From Lepidurus packardi (taxonomy: Eukaryota; Arthropoda; Branchiopoda; Notostraca; Triopsidae), in contig JAKZAN010000058.1 of assembly GCA_023053545.1 (NCBI GenBank), forward strand, positions 213,440 to 277,439: a DNA stretch of 64,000 bases, given 5' to 3'. Under the pieces are notes generated by a model. The model ran no database searches. It saw only the letters and a list, made by a program, of their open reading frames with translations, and had not been told where the DNA came from. Position 1 is the first letter of the stretch; each line of letters starts with the position of its first letter. This document shows positions 26,001 to 40,960 of this stretch, in pieces. A program made the position numbers and the translations under genes.

Positions 26001-27100
26001 ATTAATTCTTTAGGATTGATTGAATTCCTTTCATACTGAATTAATTTCATACGGACGGAATTAATTCTTTACGGACTTAATTAATTCCTTACGGACTTAA
26101 TTAATTCCTTACGTACTCAATTAATTCTTTACGGTCTGAATTAATTCCTTACGGACTGAATTATTTCCTTACGGACTGAATTAATTCTTTAGGATTGATT
26201 GAATTCCTTTCTTAATGAATTAATTCCTTACGGACTGAATTAATTTCTTACGGACTGAATTAATTCCTTACGGACTGAATTAATTCCTTACGGACTGAAT
26301 TAATTCCTTACGGACTGAATCAATTCCTTACGGACTGAATTAATTACTTACGTACTGAAGTTATTCCTTACGGATTGAATTAATTCCTTACGGACTGAAT
26401 TAATTCCTTACGTACTGAATTAATACCTTACGGACTGAATTAAATCCTTACGGACTGAATTAATTCCTTACGGACTAAATTAATTCCTTACGGACTTAAT
26501 TAATTCCTTACGGACTTAATTAATTCCTTACGGACTTAACTAATTCCTTACGGACTAAATTAATTCCTTACGGTCTGAATTAATTCATTACGGACTGAAT
26601 TAATTCCTTACGGACTGAATTTATTCCGTTAGGAATGAATTAATTAATTACGGACTTAAATAATTCCTTACGGACTGAATTAATTACTTACGGACTGAAT
26701 TAATTCCTTACGGAATGAATTAATTCCTTACGGATGAATTCATTCATTACGGACTTATTTAAATCCTTAAAGACTGAATTAATTCCTTATGGACTTAATT
26801 TACTCCGTAAGGAATGAATTAATTAATTACGGACTGAAATAATTCCTTACGGACTGAATTAATTTCTTTACGGACTGAGTTAATTCCTTACGGACTGAAT
26901 TAATTCCTTAATTCCTTAATTAAAACCTTACGGACTGAATTAAATCCTTACAGATTGAATAATTCCTTATGGACTTAATTAATTCCGTAAGGAATGAATT
27001 AATTAATTACGAACTGAAATAATTCCTTACGGACTGAATTAATTCCTTACGGACTGAATTAATTCCTTACGGACTGAATTAATTCCTTACGGACTGAATT
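20008..27100 (+). repeat. Array block E (2.3-2.9-kb HOR, three copies)
   Basis: No gene. The anchor CGGATGAATTC, an unusual shortened monomer, occurs at 21,507, 23,781 and 26,731 (2,274 and 2,950 bp apart). CTTAATTAAAACC occurs at 21,691, 23,965 and 26,915 with exactly the same spacings, so whole blocks were copied. TCCTAACATACTGAATC (22,451) and CCGAACGGAT (22,611) recur at 25,042 and 25,202, both 2,591 bp away. Here TGAAGTTATTCC, GAATACCTTACTACC and GGATTTAAGTAATTCC first appear, so the variant vocabulary changes between the A/B and the later blocks. Confidence 0.78.
20324..20347 (+). repeat. Aberrant 24-bp monomer with ACCTTACTACC
   Basis: The unit GGACTGAATACC followed by TTACTACCTTAC is 24 bp and lacks the GAATTAATTC palindrome. 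It recurs at 20,428, 22,777, 22,861, 25,368 and 25,452. From about 42,640 onwards it appears in a longer form with TACTACCTTAATACC (for example near 44,711, 46,696, 47,990, 48,600, 50,610, 52,672, 53,885 and 54,495). It looks like slippage between short ACCTTA tracts rather than substitution. Its co-movement with neighbours makes it a good marker of block copying. Confidence 0.75.
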
Positions 27101-27852
27101 AATTCCTTAGTTAATTCCTTACGGACTGAATTAATTTCATACGGACTGAAATAATTCATTACGGACTTAATTAATCGATTACGGACTGAATTAATTCCTT
27201 GCGGACTGAATTAATTCCTAACGGACTGAATTAATTCCTTACTGACTGAATTAATTCCTTACGGACTGAATTAATTCCGTAAGGAATGAATGAATTAATT
27301 ACGGACTTAAATAATTCCTTACGGACTGAATTAATTACTTACGGACTGAATTAATTCCTTACGGACTGACTTAATTCCTTACGGACTGAATTACTACCTT
27401 ACGGAATGAATTAAATCCCTACGGACAGAATTAATTCCTTACGGACTGAATTAATCCCTTACGGACTGAATTAATTCCTTACGGACTGAATTAATTACTT
27501 ACGGACTGAATTAATTCCTTACGGACTGAATTAATTCCTTACGGACTGAATAAATTCCTTAATTAATTCCTTACGGACTGAATTAATTCCTTACGGACTG
27601 AATTAATTCCTTACGGACTGATTTAATTCCTTACGGACTGAATTACTACCTTACGGAAGAAGTTAATTCCTTACGGACTTAATTAATTCCTTACGGACTT
27701 AATTAATTCCTTACGGACTTAATTAATTCCTTACGTACTTAATTAATTCCTTACGGTCTGAATTAATTCCGTACGGATTTTATTAATTCCTTACGGACTG
27801 AATTAAATCCTTACGGACTGAATTAATTCCTTACGGACTGAATTAATTCCTT

Positions 27853-27866
27853 AATTAATACCTTAC
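27853..27866 (+). repeat. Shortened junction CCTTAATTAATACC (example)
   Basis: In CCTTAATTAATTCC / CCTTAATTAATACC the eight bases CGGACTGA between two monomers are missing, giving a 12-bp unit that loses the CpG and the purine-rich half. The same junction is seen near 4,422, 19,131, 21,923, 24,138, 27,560, 28,084, 34,133, 36,942, 38,053, 39,421, 40,807, 55,272, 56,231, 58,511, 60,246 and 60,608. Its repeated use in the same company shows that it spread by block copying, not by repeated independent deletion. Confidence 0.75.
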
Positions 27867-29476
27867 GGACTGAATTAATTTCATACGGACTGAATTAATT
27901 TATTACGGACTGAAGTTATTCCTTACGGATTGAATTAATTCCTTACGGACTGAATTAATTCCTTACGGACTGAATTAATACCTTACGGACTGAATTAAAT
28001 CCTTACGGACTGAATTAATTCCTTACGGACTTAATTAATTCCTTACGGACTGAATTAATTCCTTACGGACTGAATAAATTCCTTAATTAATTCCTTACGG
28101 ACTGATTTAATTCCTTACGGACTGAATTACTACCTTACGGAAGAAGTTAATTCCTTACGGACTTAATTAATTCCTTACGGACTTAATTAATTCCTTACGT
28201 ACTTAATTAATTCCTTACGGTCTGAATTAATTCCGTACGGATTTTATTAATTCCTTACGGACTGAATTAAATCCTTACGGACTGAATTAATTCCTTACGG
28301 ACTGAATTAATTCCTTAATTAATACCTTACGGACTGAATTAATTTCATACGGACAGAATTAATTCCTTACGGACTGAATTAATCCCTTACGGACTGAATT
28401 AATTCCTTACGGACTGGATTAATTCCTTACGGACTGAATTAATTCCTTACGGACTGAATTAATTCCTTACGGACTGAATTAATTCCTTACGGACTGAATT
28501 AATTCCTTACGGACTGAATAAATTCCTTAATTAATTCCTTACGGACTGAATTAATTCCTTACGGACTGAATTAATTCCTTACGGACTGATTTAATTCCTT
28601 ACGGACTGAATTACTACCTTACGGAAGAAGTTAATTCCTTACGGACTTAATTAATTCCTTACGGACTTAATTAATTCCTTACGTACTTAATTAATTCCTT
28701 ACGGTCTGAATTAATTCCGTACGGATTTTATTAATTCCTTACGGACTGAATTAAATCCTTACGGACTGAATTAATTCCTTACGGACTGAATTAATTCCTT
28801 AATTAATACCTTACGGACTGAATTAATTTCATACGGACTGAATTAATTCATTACGGACTGAAGTTATTCCTTACGGATTGAATTAATTCCTTACGGACTG
28901 AATTAATTCCTTACGGACTGAATTAATACCTTACGGACTGAATTAAATCCTTACGGACTGAATTAATTCCTTACGGACTTAATTAATTCCTTACGGACTG
29001 AATTAATTCCTTACGGACTGAATAAATTCCTTAATTAATTCCTTACGGACTGAATTAATTCCTTACGGACTGAATTAATTCCTTACGGACTGATTTAATT
29101 CCTTACGGACTGAATTACTACCTTACGGAAGAAGTTAATTCCTTACGGACTTAATTAACTCCTTACGGACTTAATTAATTCCTTACGTACTTAATTAATT
29201 CCTTACGGTCTGAATTAATTCCGTACGGATTTTATTAATTCCTTACGGACTGAATTAAATCCTTACGGACTGAATTAATTCCTTACGGACTGAATTAATT
29301 CCTTAATTAATACCTTACGGACTGAATTAATTTCATACGGACTGAATTAATTCATTACGGACTTAATTAATCCATTACAACTGAATTAATTCTTTAGGAT
29401 TGATTGAATTCCATTCTTACTGAATTAATTCCTTACGGACTGAATTATTTCCTTACGGACTGAATTAATTCTTTAG

Positions 29477-29492
29477 GATGGATTGAATTCCA
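29477..29492 (+). repeat. GGATGGATTG variant, first of 12 copies (right-domain marker)
   Basis: A single change in the 19-bp monomer turns GGATTGATTGAATTCC into GGATGGATTGAATTCC. It occurs at 29,477, 30,541, 31,602, 33,138, 34,904, 36,271, 37,400, 38,887, 39,557, 48,272, 54,169 and 61,482, and none was seen before 29.4 kb. It is normally followed by CATTCTTACTGAAATAATTCC and a TGAATCAATTCC monomer. The gap between the copies at 48,272 and 54,169 (5,897 bp) equals the offset of the H1/H2 duplication. Confidence 0.85.
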
Positions 29493-31499
29493 TTCTTACT
29501 GAAATAATTCCTTACGGACTGAATTAATTCCTTACGGACTGAATCAATTCCTTACGGACTGAATTAATTCCTTACGGACTGAATAAATTCCTTAATTAAT
29601 TCCTTACGGACTGAATTAATTCCTTACGGACTGAATTAATTCCTTACGGACTGATTTAATTCCTTACGGACTGAATTACTACCTTACGGAAGAAGTTAAT
29701 TCCTTACGGACTTAATTAATTCCTTACGGACTTAATTAATTCCTTACGTACTTAATTAATTCCTTACGGTCTGAATTAATTCCGTACGGATTTTATTAAT
29801 TCCTTACGGACTGAATTAAATCCTTACGGACTGAATTAATTCCTTACGGACTGAATTAATTCCTTAATTAATACCTTACGGACTGAATTAATTTCATACG
29901 GACTGAATTAATTCATTACGGACTGAAGTTATTCCTTACGGATTGAATTAATTCCTTACGGACTGAATTAATTCCTTACGGACTGAATTAATACCTTACG
30001 GACTGAATTAAATCCTTACGGACTGAATTAATTCCTTACGGACTTAATTAATTCCTTACGGACTGAATTAATTCCTTACGGACTGAATAAATTCCTTAAT
30101 TAATTCCTTACGGACTGAATTAATTCCTTACGGACTGAATTAATTCCTTACGGACTGATTTAATTCCTTACGGACTGAATTACTACCTTACGGAAGAAGT
30201 TAATTCCTTACGGACTTAATTAATTCCTTACGGACTTAATTAATTCCTTACGTACTTAATTAATTCCTTACGGTCTGAATTAATTCCGTACGGATTTTAT
30301 TAATTCCTTACGGACTGAATTAAATCCTTACGGACTGAATTAATTCCTTACGGACTGAATTAATTCCTTAATTAATACCTTACGGACTGAATTAATTTCA
30401 TACGGACTGAATTAATTCATTACGGACTTAATTAATCCATTACAACTGAATTAATTCTTTAGGATTGATTGAATTCCATTCTTACTGAATTAATTCCTTA
30501 CGGACTGAATTATTTCCTTACGGACTGAATTAATTCTTTAGGATGGATTGAATTCCATTCTTACTGAAATAATTCCTTACGGACTGAATTAATTCCTTAC
30601 GGACTGAATCAATTCCTTACGGACTGAATTAATTCCTTACGTACTGAAGTTATTCCTTACGGACTGAATTAATTCCTTACGTACTGAAGTTATTCCTTAC
30701 GGATTGAATTAATTCCTAACGGACTGAATTAATTCCTTACGGACTGAATTAATACCTTACGGACTGAATTAAATCCTTACGGACTGAATTAATTCCTTAC
30801 GGACTTAATTAATTCCTTACGGACTTAATTAATTCCTTACGGTATGAATTAATTCCGTACGGATTTTATTAATCCCTTACGGACTGAATTAATTCCTTAC
30901 GGACTGAATTAATTACTTACGGACTGAATTAATTCCTTACGGACTGACTTAATTCCTTACGGACTGAATTACTACCTTACGGAATGAATTAAATCCCTAC
31001 GGACAGAATTAATTCCTTACGGACTGAATTAATCCCTTACGGACTGAATTAATTCCTTACGGACTGGATTAATTCCTTACGGACTGAATTAATTCCTTAC
31101 GGACTGAATTAATTCCTTACGGACTGAATTAATTCCTTACGGACTGAATAAATTCCTTAATTATTTCCTTACGGACTGAATTAATTCCTTACGGACTGAA
31201 TTAATTCCTTACGGACTGATTTAATTCCTTACGGACTGAATTACTACCTTACGGAAGAAGTTAATTCCTTACGGACTTAATTAATTCCTTACGGACTTAA
31301 TTAATTCCTTACGTACTTAATTAATTCCTTACGGTCTGAATTAATTCCGTACGGATTTTATTAATTCCTTACGGACTGAATTAAATCCTTACGGACTGAA
31401 TTAATTCCTTACGGACTGAATTAATTCCTTAATTAATACCTTACGGACTGAATTAATTTCATACGGACTGAATTAATTCATTACGGACTTAATTAATCC

Positions 31500-34400
31500 A
31501 TTACAACTGAATTAATTCTTTAGGATTGATTGAATTCCATTCTTACTGAATTAATTCCTTACGGACTGAATTATTTCCTTACGGACTGAATTAATTCTTT
31601 AGGATGGATTGAATTCCATTCTTACTGAAATAATTCCTTACGGACTGAATTAATTCCTTACGGACTGAATCAATTCCTTACGGACTGAATTAATTCCTTA
31701 CGTACTGAAGTTATTCCTTACGGACTGAATTAATTCCTTACGTACTGAAGTTATTCCTTACGGATTGAATTAATTCCTTACGGACTGAATTAATTCCTTA
31801 CGGACTGAATTAATACCTTACGGACTGAATTAAATCCTTACGGACTGAATTAATTCCTTACGGACTTAATTAATTCCTTACGGACTTAATTAATTCCTTA
31901 CGGTATGAATTAATTCCGTACGGATTTTATTAATTCCTTACGGACTGAATTAATTCATTACGGACTTAATTAATCCATTACGGACTGAATTATTTCCTTA
32001 CGTACTGAAGTTATTCCTTACGGACTGAATTAATTCCTTACGGACTGAATTAATTCCTTACGGACTGAATTAATACCTTACGGCCTGAATTAAATCCTTA
32101 CGGACTGAATTAATTCCTTACGGACTTAATTAATTCCTTACGGACTAAATTAATTCCTTACGGACTGAATTAATTCATTACGGACTGAATTAATTCCTTA
32201 CGGACTTAATTAATTCCTTACGGACCTAATTAATTCCTTACGGACGGAATTAATTCTTTACGGACTTAATTAATTCCTTACGGACTTAGTTAATTCCTTA
32301 CGGACTTAATTAATTCTTTACGGTCTGAATTAATTCCGTACGGATTTAATTAATTCCTTACGGACTTAATTAATTCCTTACGTACTTAATTAATTCTTTA
32401 CGGTCTGAATTAATTCCGTACGGATTTAATTAATTCTTTACGGACTGAAATAATTCCTTACGGACTGAATTAATTCCTTACGGACTGAATCAATTCCTTA
32501 CGGACTGAATTAATTCCTTACGGACTGAATTAATTCCTTACGGACTGAATCATTTCCTTACGGACTGAATTAATTCTTTAGGATTGATTGAATTCCTTTC
32601 TTACTGAATTAATTCCTTACGGACTGAATTAATACCTTACGGACTGAATTAAATCCTTACGGACTTAATTAATTCCTTACGGACTGAATTAATTCTTTAG
32701 GATTGATTGAATTCCATTCTTACTGAAATAATTCCTTACGGACTGAATTAATTCCTTACGGACTGAATCAATTCCTTACGGACTGAATTAATTCCTTACG
32801 TACTGAAGTTATTCCTTACGGATTGAATTAATTCCTTACGGACTGAATTAATTCCTTACGGACTGAATTATTACCTTACGGACTGAATTATATCCTTACG
32901 GACTGAATTAATTCCTTACGGATTTAATTAATTCCTTACGGACTTAATTAATTCCTTACGGACTGAATTAATTCCTTACGGACTGAATTAATTCCTTACA
33001 TACTGAATTAATTCCTTACGGACTGAATTAATTCCTTACGGACTGAATTAATTCTTTAGGATTGATTGAATTCCATTCTTACTGAATTAATTCCTTACGG
33101 ACTGAATTATTTCCTTACGGACTGAATTAATTCTTTAGGATGGATTGAATTCCATTCTTACTGAAATAATTCCTTACGGACTGAATTAATTCCTTACGGA
33201 CTGAATCAATTCCTTACGGACTGAATTAATTCCTTACGTACTGAAGTTATTCCTTACGGATTGAATTAATTCCTTACGGACTGAATTAATTCCTTAGGGA
33301 CTGAATTAATACCTTACGGACTGAATTAAATCCTTACGGACTGAATTAATTCCTTACGGACTTAATTAATTCCTTACGGACTTAATTAATTCCTTACGGA
33401 CTAAATTAATTCCTTACGTACTTAATTAATTCTTTACGGTCTGAATTAATTCCTTACGGACTTAATTAATTCCTTACGGACTTAATTAATTCCTTACGGA
33501 CTAAATTAATTCCTTACGTACTTAATTAATTCTTTACGGTCTGAATTAATTCCGTACGGATTTAATTAATTCCTTACGGACTGAAATAATTCCTTACGGA
33601 CTGAATTAATTCCTTAGGGACTGAATTAATACCTTACGGACTGAATTAAATCCTTACGGACTGAATTAATTCCTTACGGACTTAATTAATTCCTTACGGA
33701 CTTAATTAATTCCTTACGGACTAAATTAATTCCTTACGTACTTAATTAATTCTTTACGGTCTGAATTAATTCCGTACGGATTTAATTAATTCCTTACGGA
33801 CTGAAATAATTCCTTACGGACTGAATTAATTCCTTACGGACTGAATCAATTCCTTACGGACTGAATTAATTCCTTACGGACTGAATTAATTCCTTACGGA
33901 CTGAATCATTTCCTTACGGACTGAATTAATTCTTTAGGATTGATTGAATTCCTTTCTTACTGAATTAGTTTCATACGGACGGAATTAATTCTTTACGGAC
34001 TTAATTAATTATTTACGGACTGAATTAATTCCTTACGGACTGAATTATTTCCTTACGGACTGAATTAATTCTTTAGGATTGATTGAATTCCTTTCTTAAT
34101 GAATTAATTCCTTACGGACTGAATTAATTCCTTAATTAATTCCTTACGGACTGAATTAATTTCATACGGACTGAATTAATTCATTACGGACTTAATTAAT
34201 CGATTTCGGACTGAATTAATTCCTTACGTACTGAACTTATTCCTTACGGACTGAATTAATTCCTTACGGACTGAATTAATTCCTTACGGACTGAATTAAT
34301 TCCTTACGGACTGAATTAATACCTTACGGACTGAATTAAATCCTTACGGACTTAATTAATTCCTTACGGACTGAATTAATTCTTTAGATTGATTGAATTC

Positions 34401-37400
34401 CATTCTTACTGAAATAATTATTTACGGACTGAATTAATTCCTTACGGACTGAATCAATTCCTTACGGACTGAATTAATTCCTTACGTACTGAAGTTATTC
34501 CTTACGGATTGAATTAATTCCTTACGGACTGAATTAATTCCTTACGGACTGAATTAATACCTTACGGACTGAATTAAATCCTTACGGACTGAATTAATTC
34601 CTTACGGACTTAATTAATTCCTTACGGACTTAATTAATTCCTTACGGACTTAATTAATTCCTTACGGACTTAACTAATTCCTTACGGACTAAATTAATTC
34701 CTTACGGACTGAATTAATTCATTACGGACTGAATTAATTCCTTACGGACTGAATTAATTCCTTACGGACTGAATTAATTCCTTACGGACTGAATTAATTC
34801 CTTACGGACTGAATTAATTCTTTAGGATTGATTGAATTCCATTCTTACTGAATTAATTCCTTACGGACTGAATTATTTCCTTACGGACTGAATTAATTCT
34901 TTAGGATGGATTGAATTCCATTCTTACTGAAATAATTCCTTACGGACTGAATTAATTCCTTACGGACTGAATCAATTCCTTACGGACTGAATTAATTCCT
35001 TACGTACTGAAGTTATTCCTTACGGATTGAATTAATTCCTTACGGACTGAATTAATTCCTTAGGGACTGAATTAATACCTTACGGACTGAATTAAATCCT
35101 TACGGACTGAATTAATTCCTTACGGACTTAATTAATTCCTTACGGACTAAATTAATTCCTTACGTACTTAATTAATTCTTTACGGTCTGAATTAATTCCG
35201 TACGGATTTAATTAATTCCTTACGGACTGAAATAATTCCTTACGTACTGAATTAATTCCTTACGGACTGAATCAATTCCTTACGGACTAAATTAATTCCT
35301 TACGGACTGAATTAATTCTTTAGGATTCATTGAATTCCTTTCTTACTGAATTAATTTCATACGGACGGAATTAATTCTTTACGGACTTAATTAATTCCTT
35401 ACGGACTGAATTAATTCCTTACGGACTGAATTATTTCCTTACGGACTGAATTAATTCTTTAGGATTGATTGAATTCCTTTCTTAATGAATTAATTCCTTA
35501 CGGACTAAATTAATTCCTTAATTAATTCCTTACGGACTGAATTAATTTCATACGGACTGAATTAATTCATTACGGACTTAATTAATCGATTTCGGACTGA
35601 ATTAATTCCTTACGTACTGAATTAATTCCTTACGGACTGAATTAATTCCTTACGGACTGAATTAATACCTTACGGACTGAATTAAATCCTTACGGACTTA
35701 ATTAATTCCTTACGGACTGAATTAATTCTTTAGGATTGATTGAATTCCATTCTTACTGAAATAATTCCTTACGGACTGAATTAATTCCTTACGGACTGAA
35801 TCAATTCCTTACGGACTGAATTAATTCCTTACGTACTGAAGTTATTCCTTACGGATTGAATTAATTCCTTACGGACTGAATTAATTCCTTACGGACTGAA
35901 TTAATACCTTACGGACTGAATTAAATCCTTACGGACTGAATTAATTCCTTACGGACTTAATTAATTCCTTACGGACTTAATTAATTCCTTACGGACTTAA
36001 TTAATTCCTTACGGACTTAACTAATTCCTTACGGACTAAATTAATTCCTTACGGACTGAATTAATTCATTACGGACTGAATTAATTCCTTACGGACTGAA
36101 TTAATTCCTTACGGACTGAATTAATTCCTTACGGACTGAATTAATTCCTTACGGACTGAATTAATTCCTTACGGACTGAATTAATTCTTTAGGATTGATT
36201 GAATTCCATTCTTACTGAATTAATTCCTTACGGACTGAATTATTTCCTTACGGACAGAATTAATTCTTTAGGATGGATTGAATTCCATTCTTACTGAAAT
36301 AATTCCTTACGGACTGAATTAATTCCTTACGGACTGAAAAAATTCCTTACGGACTGAATTAATTCCTTACGTACTGAAATTATTCCTTACGGATTGAATT
36401 AATTCCTTACGGACTGAATTAATTCTTTAGGGACTGAATTAATACCTTACGGACTGAATTAAATCCTTACGGACTGAATTAATTCCTTACGGACTTAATT
36501 AATTCCTTACGGACTTAATTAATTCCTTACGGACTAAATTAATTCCTTACGTACTTAATTAATTCTTTACGGTCTGAATTAATTCCGTACGGATTTAATT
36601 AATTCCTTACGGACTGAAATAATTCCTTACGTACTGAATTAATTCCTTACGGACTGAATCAATTCCTTACGGACTGAATTAATTCCTTACGGACTGAATT
36701 AATTCCTTACGGACTGAATCATTTCCTTACGGACTGAATTAATTCTTTAGGATTCATTGAATTCCTTTCTTACTGAATTAATTTCATACGGACGGAATTA
36801 ATTCTTTACGGACTTAATTAATTCCTTACGGACTGAACTAATTCCTTACGGACTGAATTATTTCCTTACGGACTGAATTAATTCTTTAGGATTGATTGAA
36901 TTCCTTTCTTAATGAATTAATTCCTTACGGACTAAATTAATTCCTTAATTAATTCCTTACGGACTGAATTAATTCCTTACGGACTGAATCAATTCCTTAC
37001 GGACTGAATTAATTCCTTACGTACTGAAGTTATTCCTTACGGATTGAATTAATTCCTTACGGACTGAATTAATTCCTTACGGACTTAATTAATACCTTAC
37101 GGACTGAATTAAATCCTTACGGACTGAATTAATTCCTTACGGACTTAATTAATTCCTTACGGACTTAATTAATTCCTTACGGACTTAATTAATTCCTTAC
37201 GGACTTAACTAATTCCTTACGGACTAAATTAATTCCTTACGGACTGAATTAATTCATTACGGACTGAATTAATTCCTTACGGACTGAATTAATTCCTTAC
37301 GGACTGAATTAATTCCTTACGGACTGAATAAATTCCTTACGGACTGAATTAATTCCTTACGGACTGAATTAATTCCTTACGGACTGAATTAATTCTTTAG

Positions 37401-40400
37401 GATGGATTGAATTCCATTCTTACTGAAATAATTCCTTACGGACTGAATTAATTCCTTACGGACTGAATCAATTCCTTACGGACTGAATTAATTCCTTACG
37501 TACTAAAATTATTCCTTACGGATTGAATTAATTCCTTACGGACTGAATTAATTCCTTAGGGACTGAATTAATACCTTACGGACTGAATTAAATCCTTACG
37601 GACTGAATTAATTCCTTACGGACTTAATTAATTCCTTACGGACTTAATTAATTCCTTACGGACTAAATTAATTCCTTACGTACTTAATTAATTCTTTACG
37701 GTCTGAATTAATTCCGTACGGATTTAATTAATTCCTTACGGACTGAAATAATTCCTTACGTACTGAATTAATTCCTTACGGACTGAATCAATTCCTTACG
37801 GACTGAATTAATTCCTTACGGACTGAATTAATTCCTTACGGACTGAATCATTTCCTTACGGACTGATTTAATTCTTTAGGATTCATTGAATTCCTTTCTT
37901 ACTGAATTAATTTCATACGGACGGAATTAATTCTTTACGGACTTAATTAATTCCTTACGGACTGAATTATTTCCTTACGGACTGAATTAATTCTTTAGGA
38001 TTGATTGAATTCCTTTCTTAATGAATTAATTCCTTACGGACTAAATTAATTCCTTAATTAATTCCTTACGGACTGAATTAATTTCATACGGACTGAATTA
38101 ATTCATTACGAACTTAATTAATCGATTTCGGACTGAATTAATTCCTTACGTACTGAACTTATTCCTTACGGACTGAATTAATTCCTTACGGACTGAATTA
38201 ATTCCTTACGGACTGAATTAATTCCTTACGGACTGAATTAATACCTTACGGACTGAATTAAATCCTTACGGACTTAATTAATTCCTTACGGACTGAATTA
38301 ATTCTTTAGGATTGATTGAATTCCATTCTTACTGAAATAATTCCTTACGGACTGAATTAATTCCTTACGGACTGAATCAATTCCTTACGGACTGAATTAA
38401 TTCCTTACGTACTGAAGTTATTCCTTACGGATTGAATTAATTCCTTACGGACTGAATTAATTCCTTACGGACTGAATTAATACCTTACGGACTGAATTAA
38501 ATCCTTACGGACTGAATTAATTCCTTACGGACTTAATTAATTCCTTACGGACTTAATTAATTCCTTACGGACTTAATTAATTCCTTACGGACTTAATTAA
38601 TTCCTTACGGACTTAACTAATTCCTTACGGACTAAATTAATTCCTTACGGACTGAATTAATTCATTACGGACTGAATTAATTCCTTACGGACTGAATTAA
38701 TTCCTTACGGACTGAATTAATTCCTTACGGACTGAATAAATTCCTTACGGACTGAATTAATTCCTTACGGACTGAATTAATTCCTTACGGACAGAATTAA
38801 TTCTTTAGGATTGATTGAATTCCATTCTTACTGAATTAATTCCTTACGGACTGAATTATTTCCTTACGGACTGAATTAATTCTTTAGGATGGATTGAATT
38901 CCATTCTTACTGAAATAATTCCTTACGGACTGAATTAATTCCTTACGGACTGAATCAATTCCTTACGGACTGAATTAATTCCTTAGGGACTGAATTAATA
39001 CCTTACGGACTGAATTAAATCCTTACGGACTGAATTAATTCCTTACGGACTTAATTAATTCCTTACGGACTTAATTAATTCCTTACAGACTAAATTAATT
39101 CCTTACGTACTTAATTAATTCCTTACGGTATGAATTAATTCCGTACGGATTTTATTAATTCCTTACGGACTGAATTAATTCATTACGGACTTAATTAATC
39201 CATTACGGACTGAATTATTTCCTTACGTACTGAAGTTATTCCTTACGGACTGAATTAATTCCTTACGGACTGAATTAATTCCTTACGGACTGAATTATTT
39301 CCTTACGGACTGAATTAATTCTTTAGGATTGATTGAATTAATTTCTTAATGAATTAATTCCTTACGGACTGAATTAATTCCTTACGGACTGAATTAATTC
39401 CTTACGGACTGAATTAATTCCTTAATTAATTCCTTACGGACTGAATTAATTTCATACGGACTGAATTAATTCATTTCGGACTTAATTAATCGATTACGGA
39501 CTGAATTAATTCCGTACGTACTGAACTTATTCCTTACGGACTGAATTAATTCTTTAGGATGGATTGAATTCCATTCTTACTGAAATAATTCCTTACGGAC
39601 TGAATTAATTCCTTACGGACTGAATCAATTCCTTACGGACTGAATTAATTCCTTACGTACTGAAGTTATTCCTTACGGATTGAATTAATTCCTTACGGAC
39701 TGAATTAATTCCTTACGGACTGAATTAATACCTTACGGACTGAATTAAATCCTTACGGACTGAATTAATTCCTTACGGACTTAATTAATTCTTTACGGAC
39801 TTAATTAATTCCTTACGGACTAAATTAATTCCTTACGTACTTAATTAATTCCTTACGGTATGAATTAATTCCGTACGGATTTTATTAATTCCTTACGGAC
39901 TGAATTAATTCATTACGGACTTAATTAATCCATTACGGACTGAATTATTTCCTTACGTACTGTTATTCCTTACGGACTGAATTAATTCCTTACGGACTGA
40001 ATTAATTCCTTACGGACTGAATTAATACCTTACGGCCTGAATTAAATCCTTACAGACTGAATTAATTCCTTACGGACTAAATTAATTCCTTACGGACTGA
40101 ATTAATTCATTACGGACTGAATTAATTCCTTACGGACTTCATTAATTCCTTACGGACCTAATTAATTCCTTACGGACGGAATTAATTCTTTACGGACTTA
40201 ATTAATTCCTTACGGACTTAGTTAATTCCTTACGGACTTAATTAATTCTTTACGGTCTGAATTAATTCCGTACGGATTTAATTAATTCCTTACGGACTTA
40301 ATTAATTCCTTACGTACTTAATTAATTCTTTACGGTCTGAATTAATTCCGTACGGATTTAATTAATTCCTTACGGACTGAAATAATTCCTTACGGACTGA

Positions 40401-40960
40401 ATTAATTCCTTACGGACTGAATCAATTCCTTACGGACTGAATTAATTCCTTACGGACTGAATTAATTCCTTACGGACTGAATCATTTCTGTACGGACTGA
40501 ATTAATTCTTTAGGATTGATTGAATTCCATTCTTACTGAATTAATTCCTTACGGACTGAACTATTTCCTTACGGACTGAATTAATTCTTTAGGATTGATT
40601 GAATTCCATTCTTACTGAAATAATTCCTTTCTTACTGAATTAATTTCATACGGACGGAATTAATTCTTTACGGACTTAATTAATTCCTTACGGACTTAAT
40701 TAATTCCTTACGGACTGAATTATTTCCTTACCGACTGAATTAATTCTTTAGGATTGATTGAATTCCTTTCTTAATGAATTAATTCCTTACGGACTAAATT
40801 AATTCCTTAATTAATTCCTTACGGACTGAATTAATTTCATACGGACTGAATTAATTCATTACGGACTTAATTAATCGATTTCGGACTGAATTAATTCCTT
40901 ACGTACTGAACTTATTCCTTACGGACTGAATTAATTCCTTACGGACTGAATTTATTCCGT
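31500..40960 (+). repeat. Array block G (0.7-1.8-kb HORs)
   Basis: No gene. The block is built from units starting at GGATGGATTG, spaced 1,536, 1,766, 1,367, 1,129, 1,487 and 670 bp apart, so unit length varies widely. A second landmark, TTAATCGATTTCGGACTG, occurs at 34,201, 35,587, 38,123 and 40,876; a CGATTACGG form sits near 39,490. Recurrent company includes CGTACTGAAGTTATTCC, CGGATTGAATTAATTCC, TTAGGGACTG (first near 33,296), CCGTACGGATTTAATT and AATTTCATACGGACGG. Copies differ by presence or absence of segments of 20 to a few hundred bp, as expected of unequal exchange among near-identical units. Confidence 0.8.

Larger units (their letters stand above)
27100..31500 (+). repeat. Array block F (about 0.5-kb HOR, seven anchored copies)
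   Basis: No gene. The anchor GGAAGAAGTTAATTCC occurs at 27,655, 28,139, 28,623, 29,127, 29,688, 30,192 and 31,253, with spacings 484, 484, 504, 561, 504 and 1,061. Each copy continues with ACTTAATTAATTCC runs, CGTACTTAATT, GGTCTGAATT, CCGTACGGATTTTATTAATT, a shortened CCTTAATTAATACC junction and AATTTCATACGG. The spacings differ by one or a few monomers. The last three intervals alternate with a segment carrying GGATGGATTG (29,477; 30,541; 31,602), giving a composite unit of about 1.06 kb. Confidence 0.85.
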
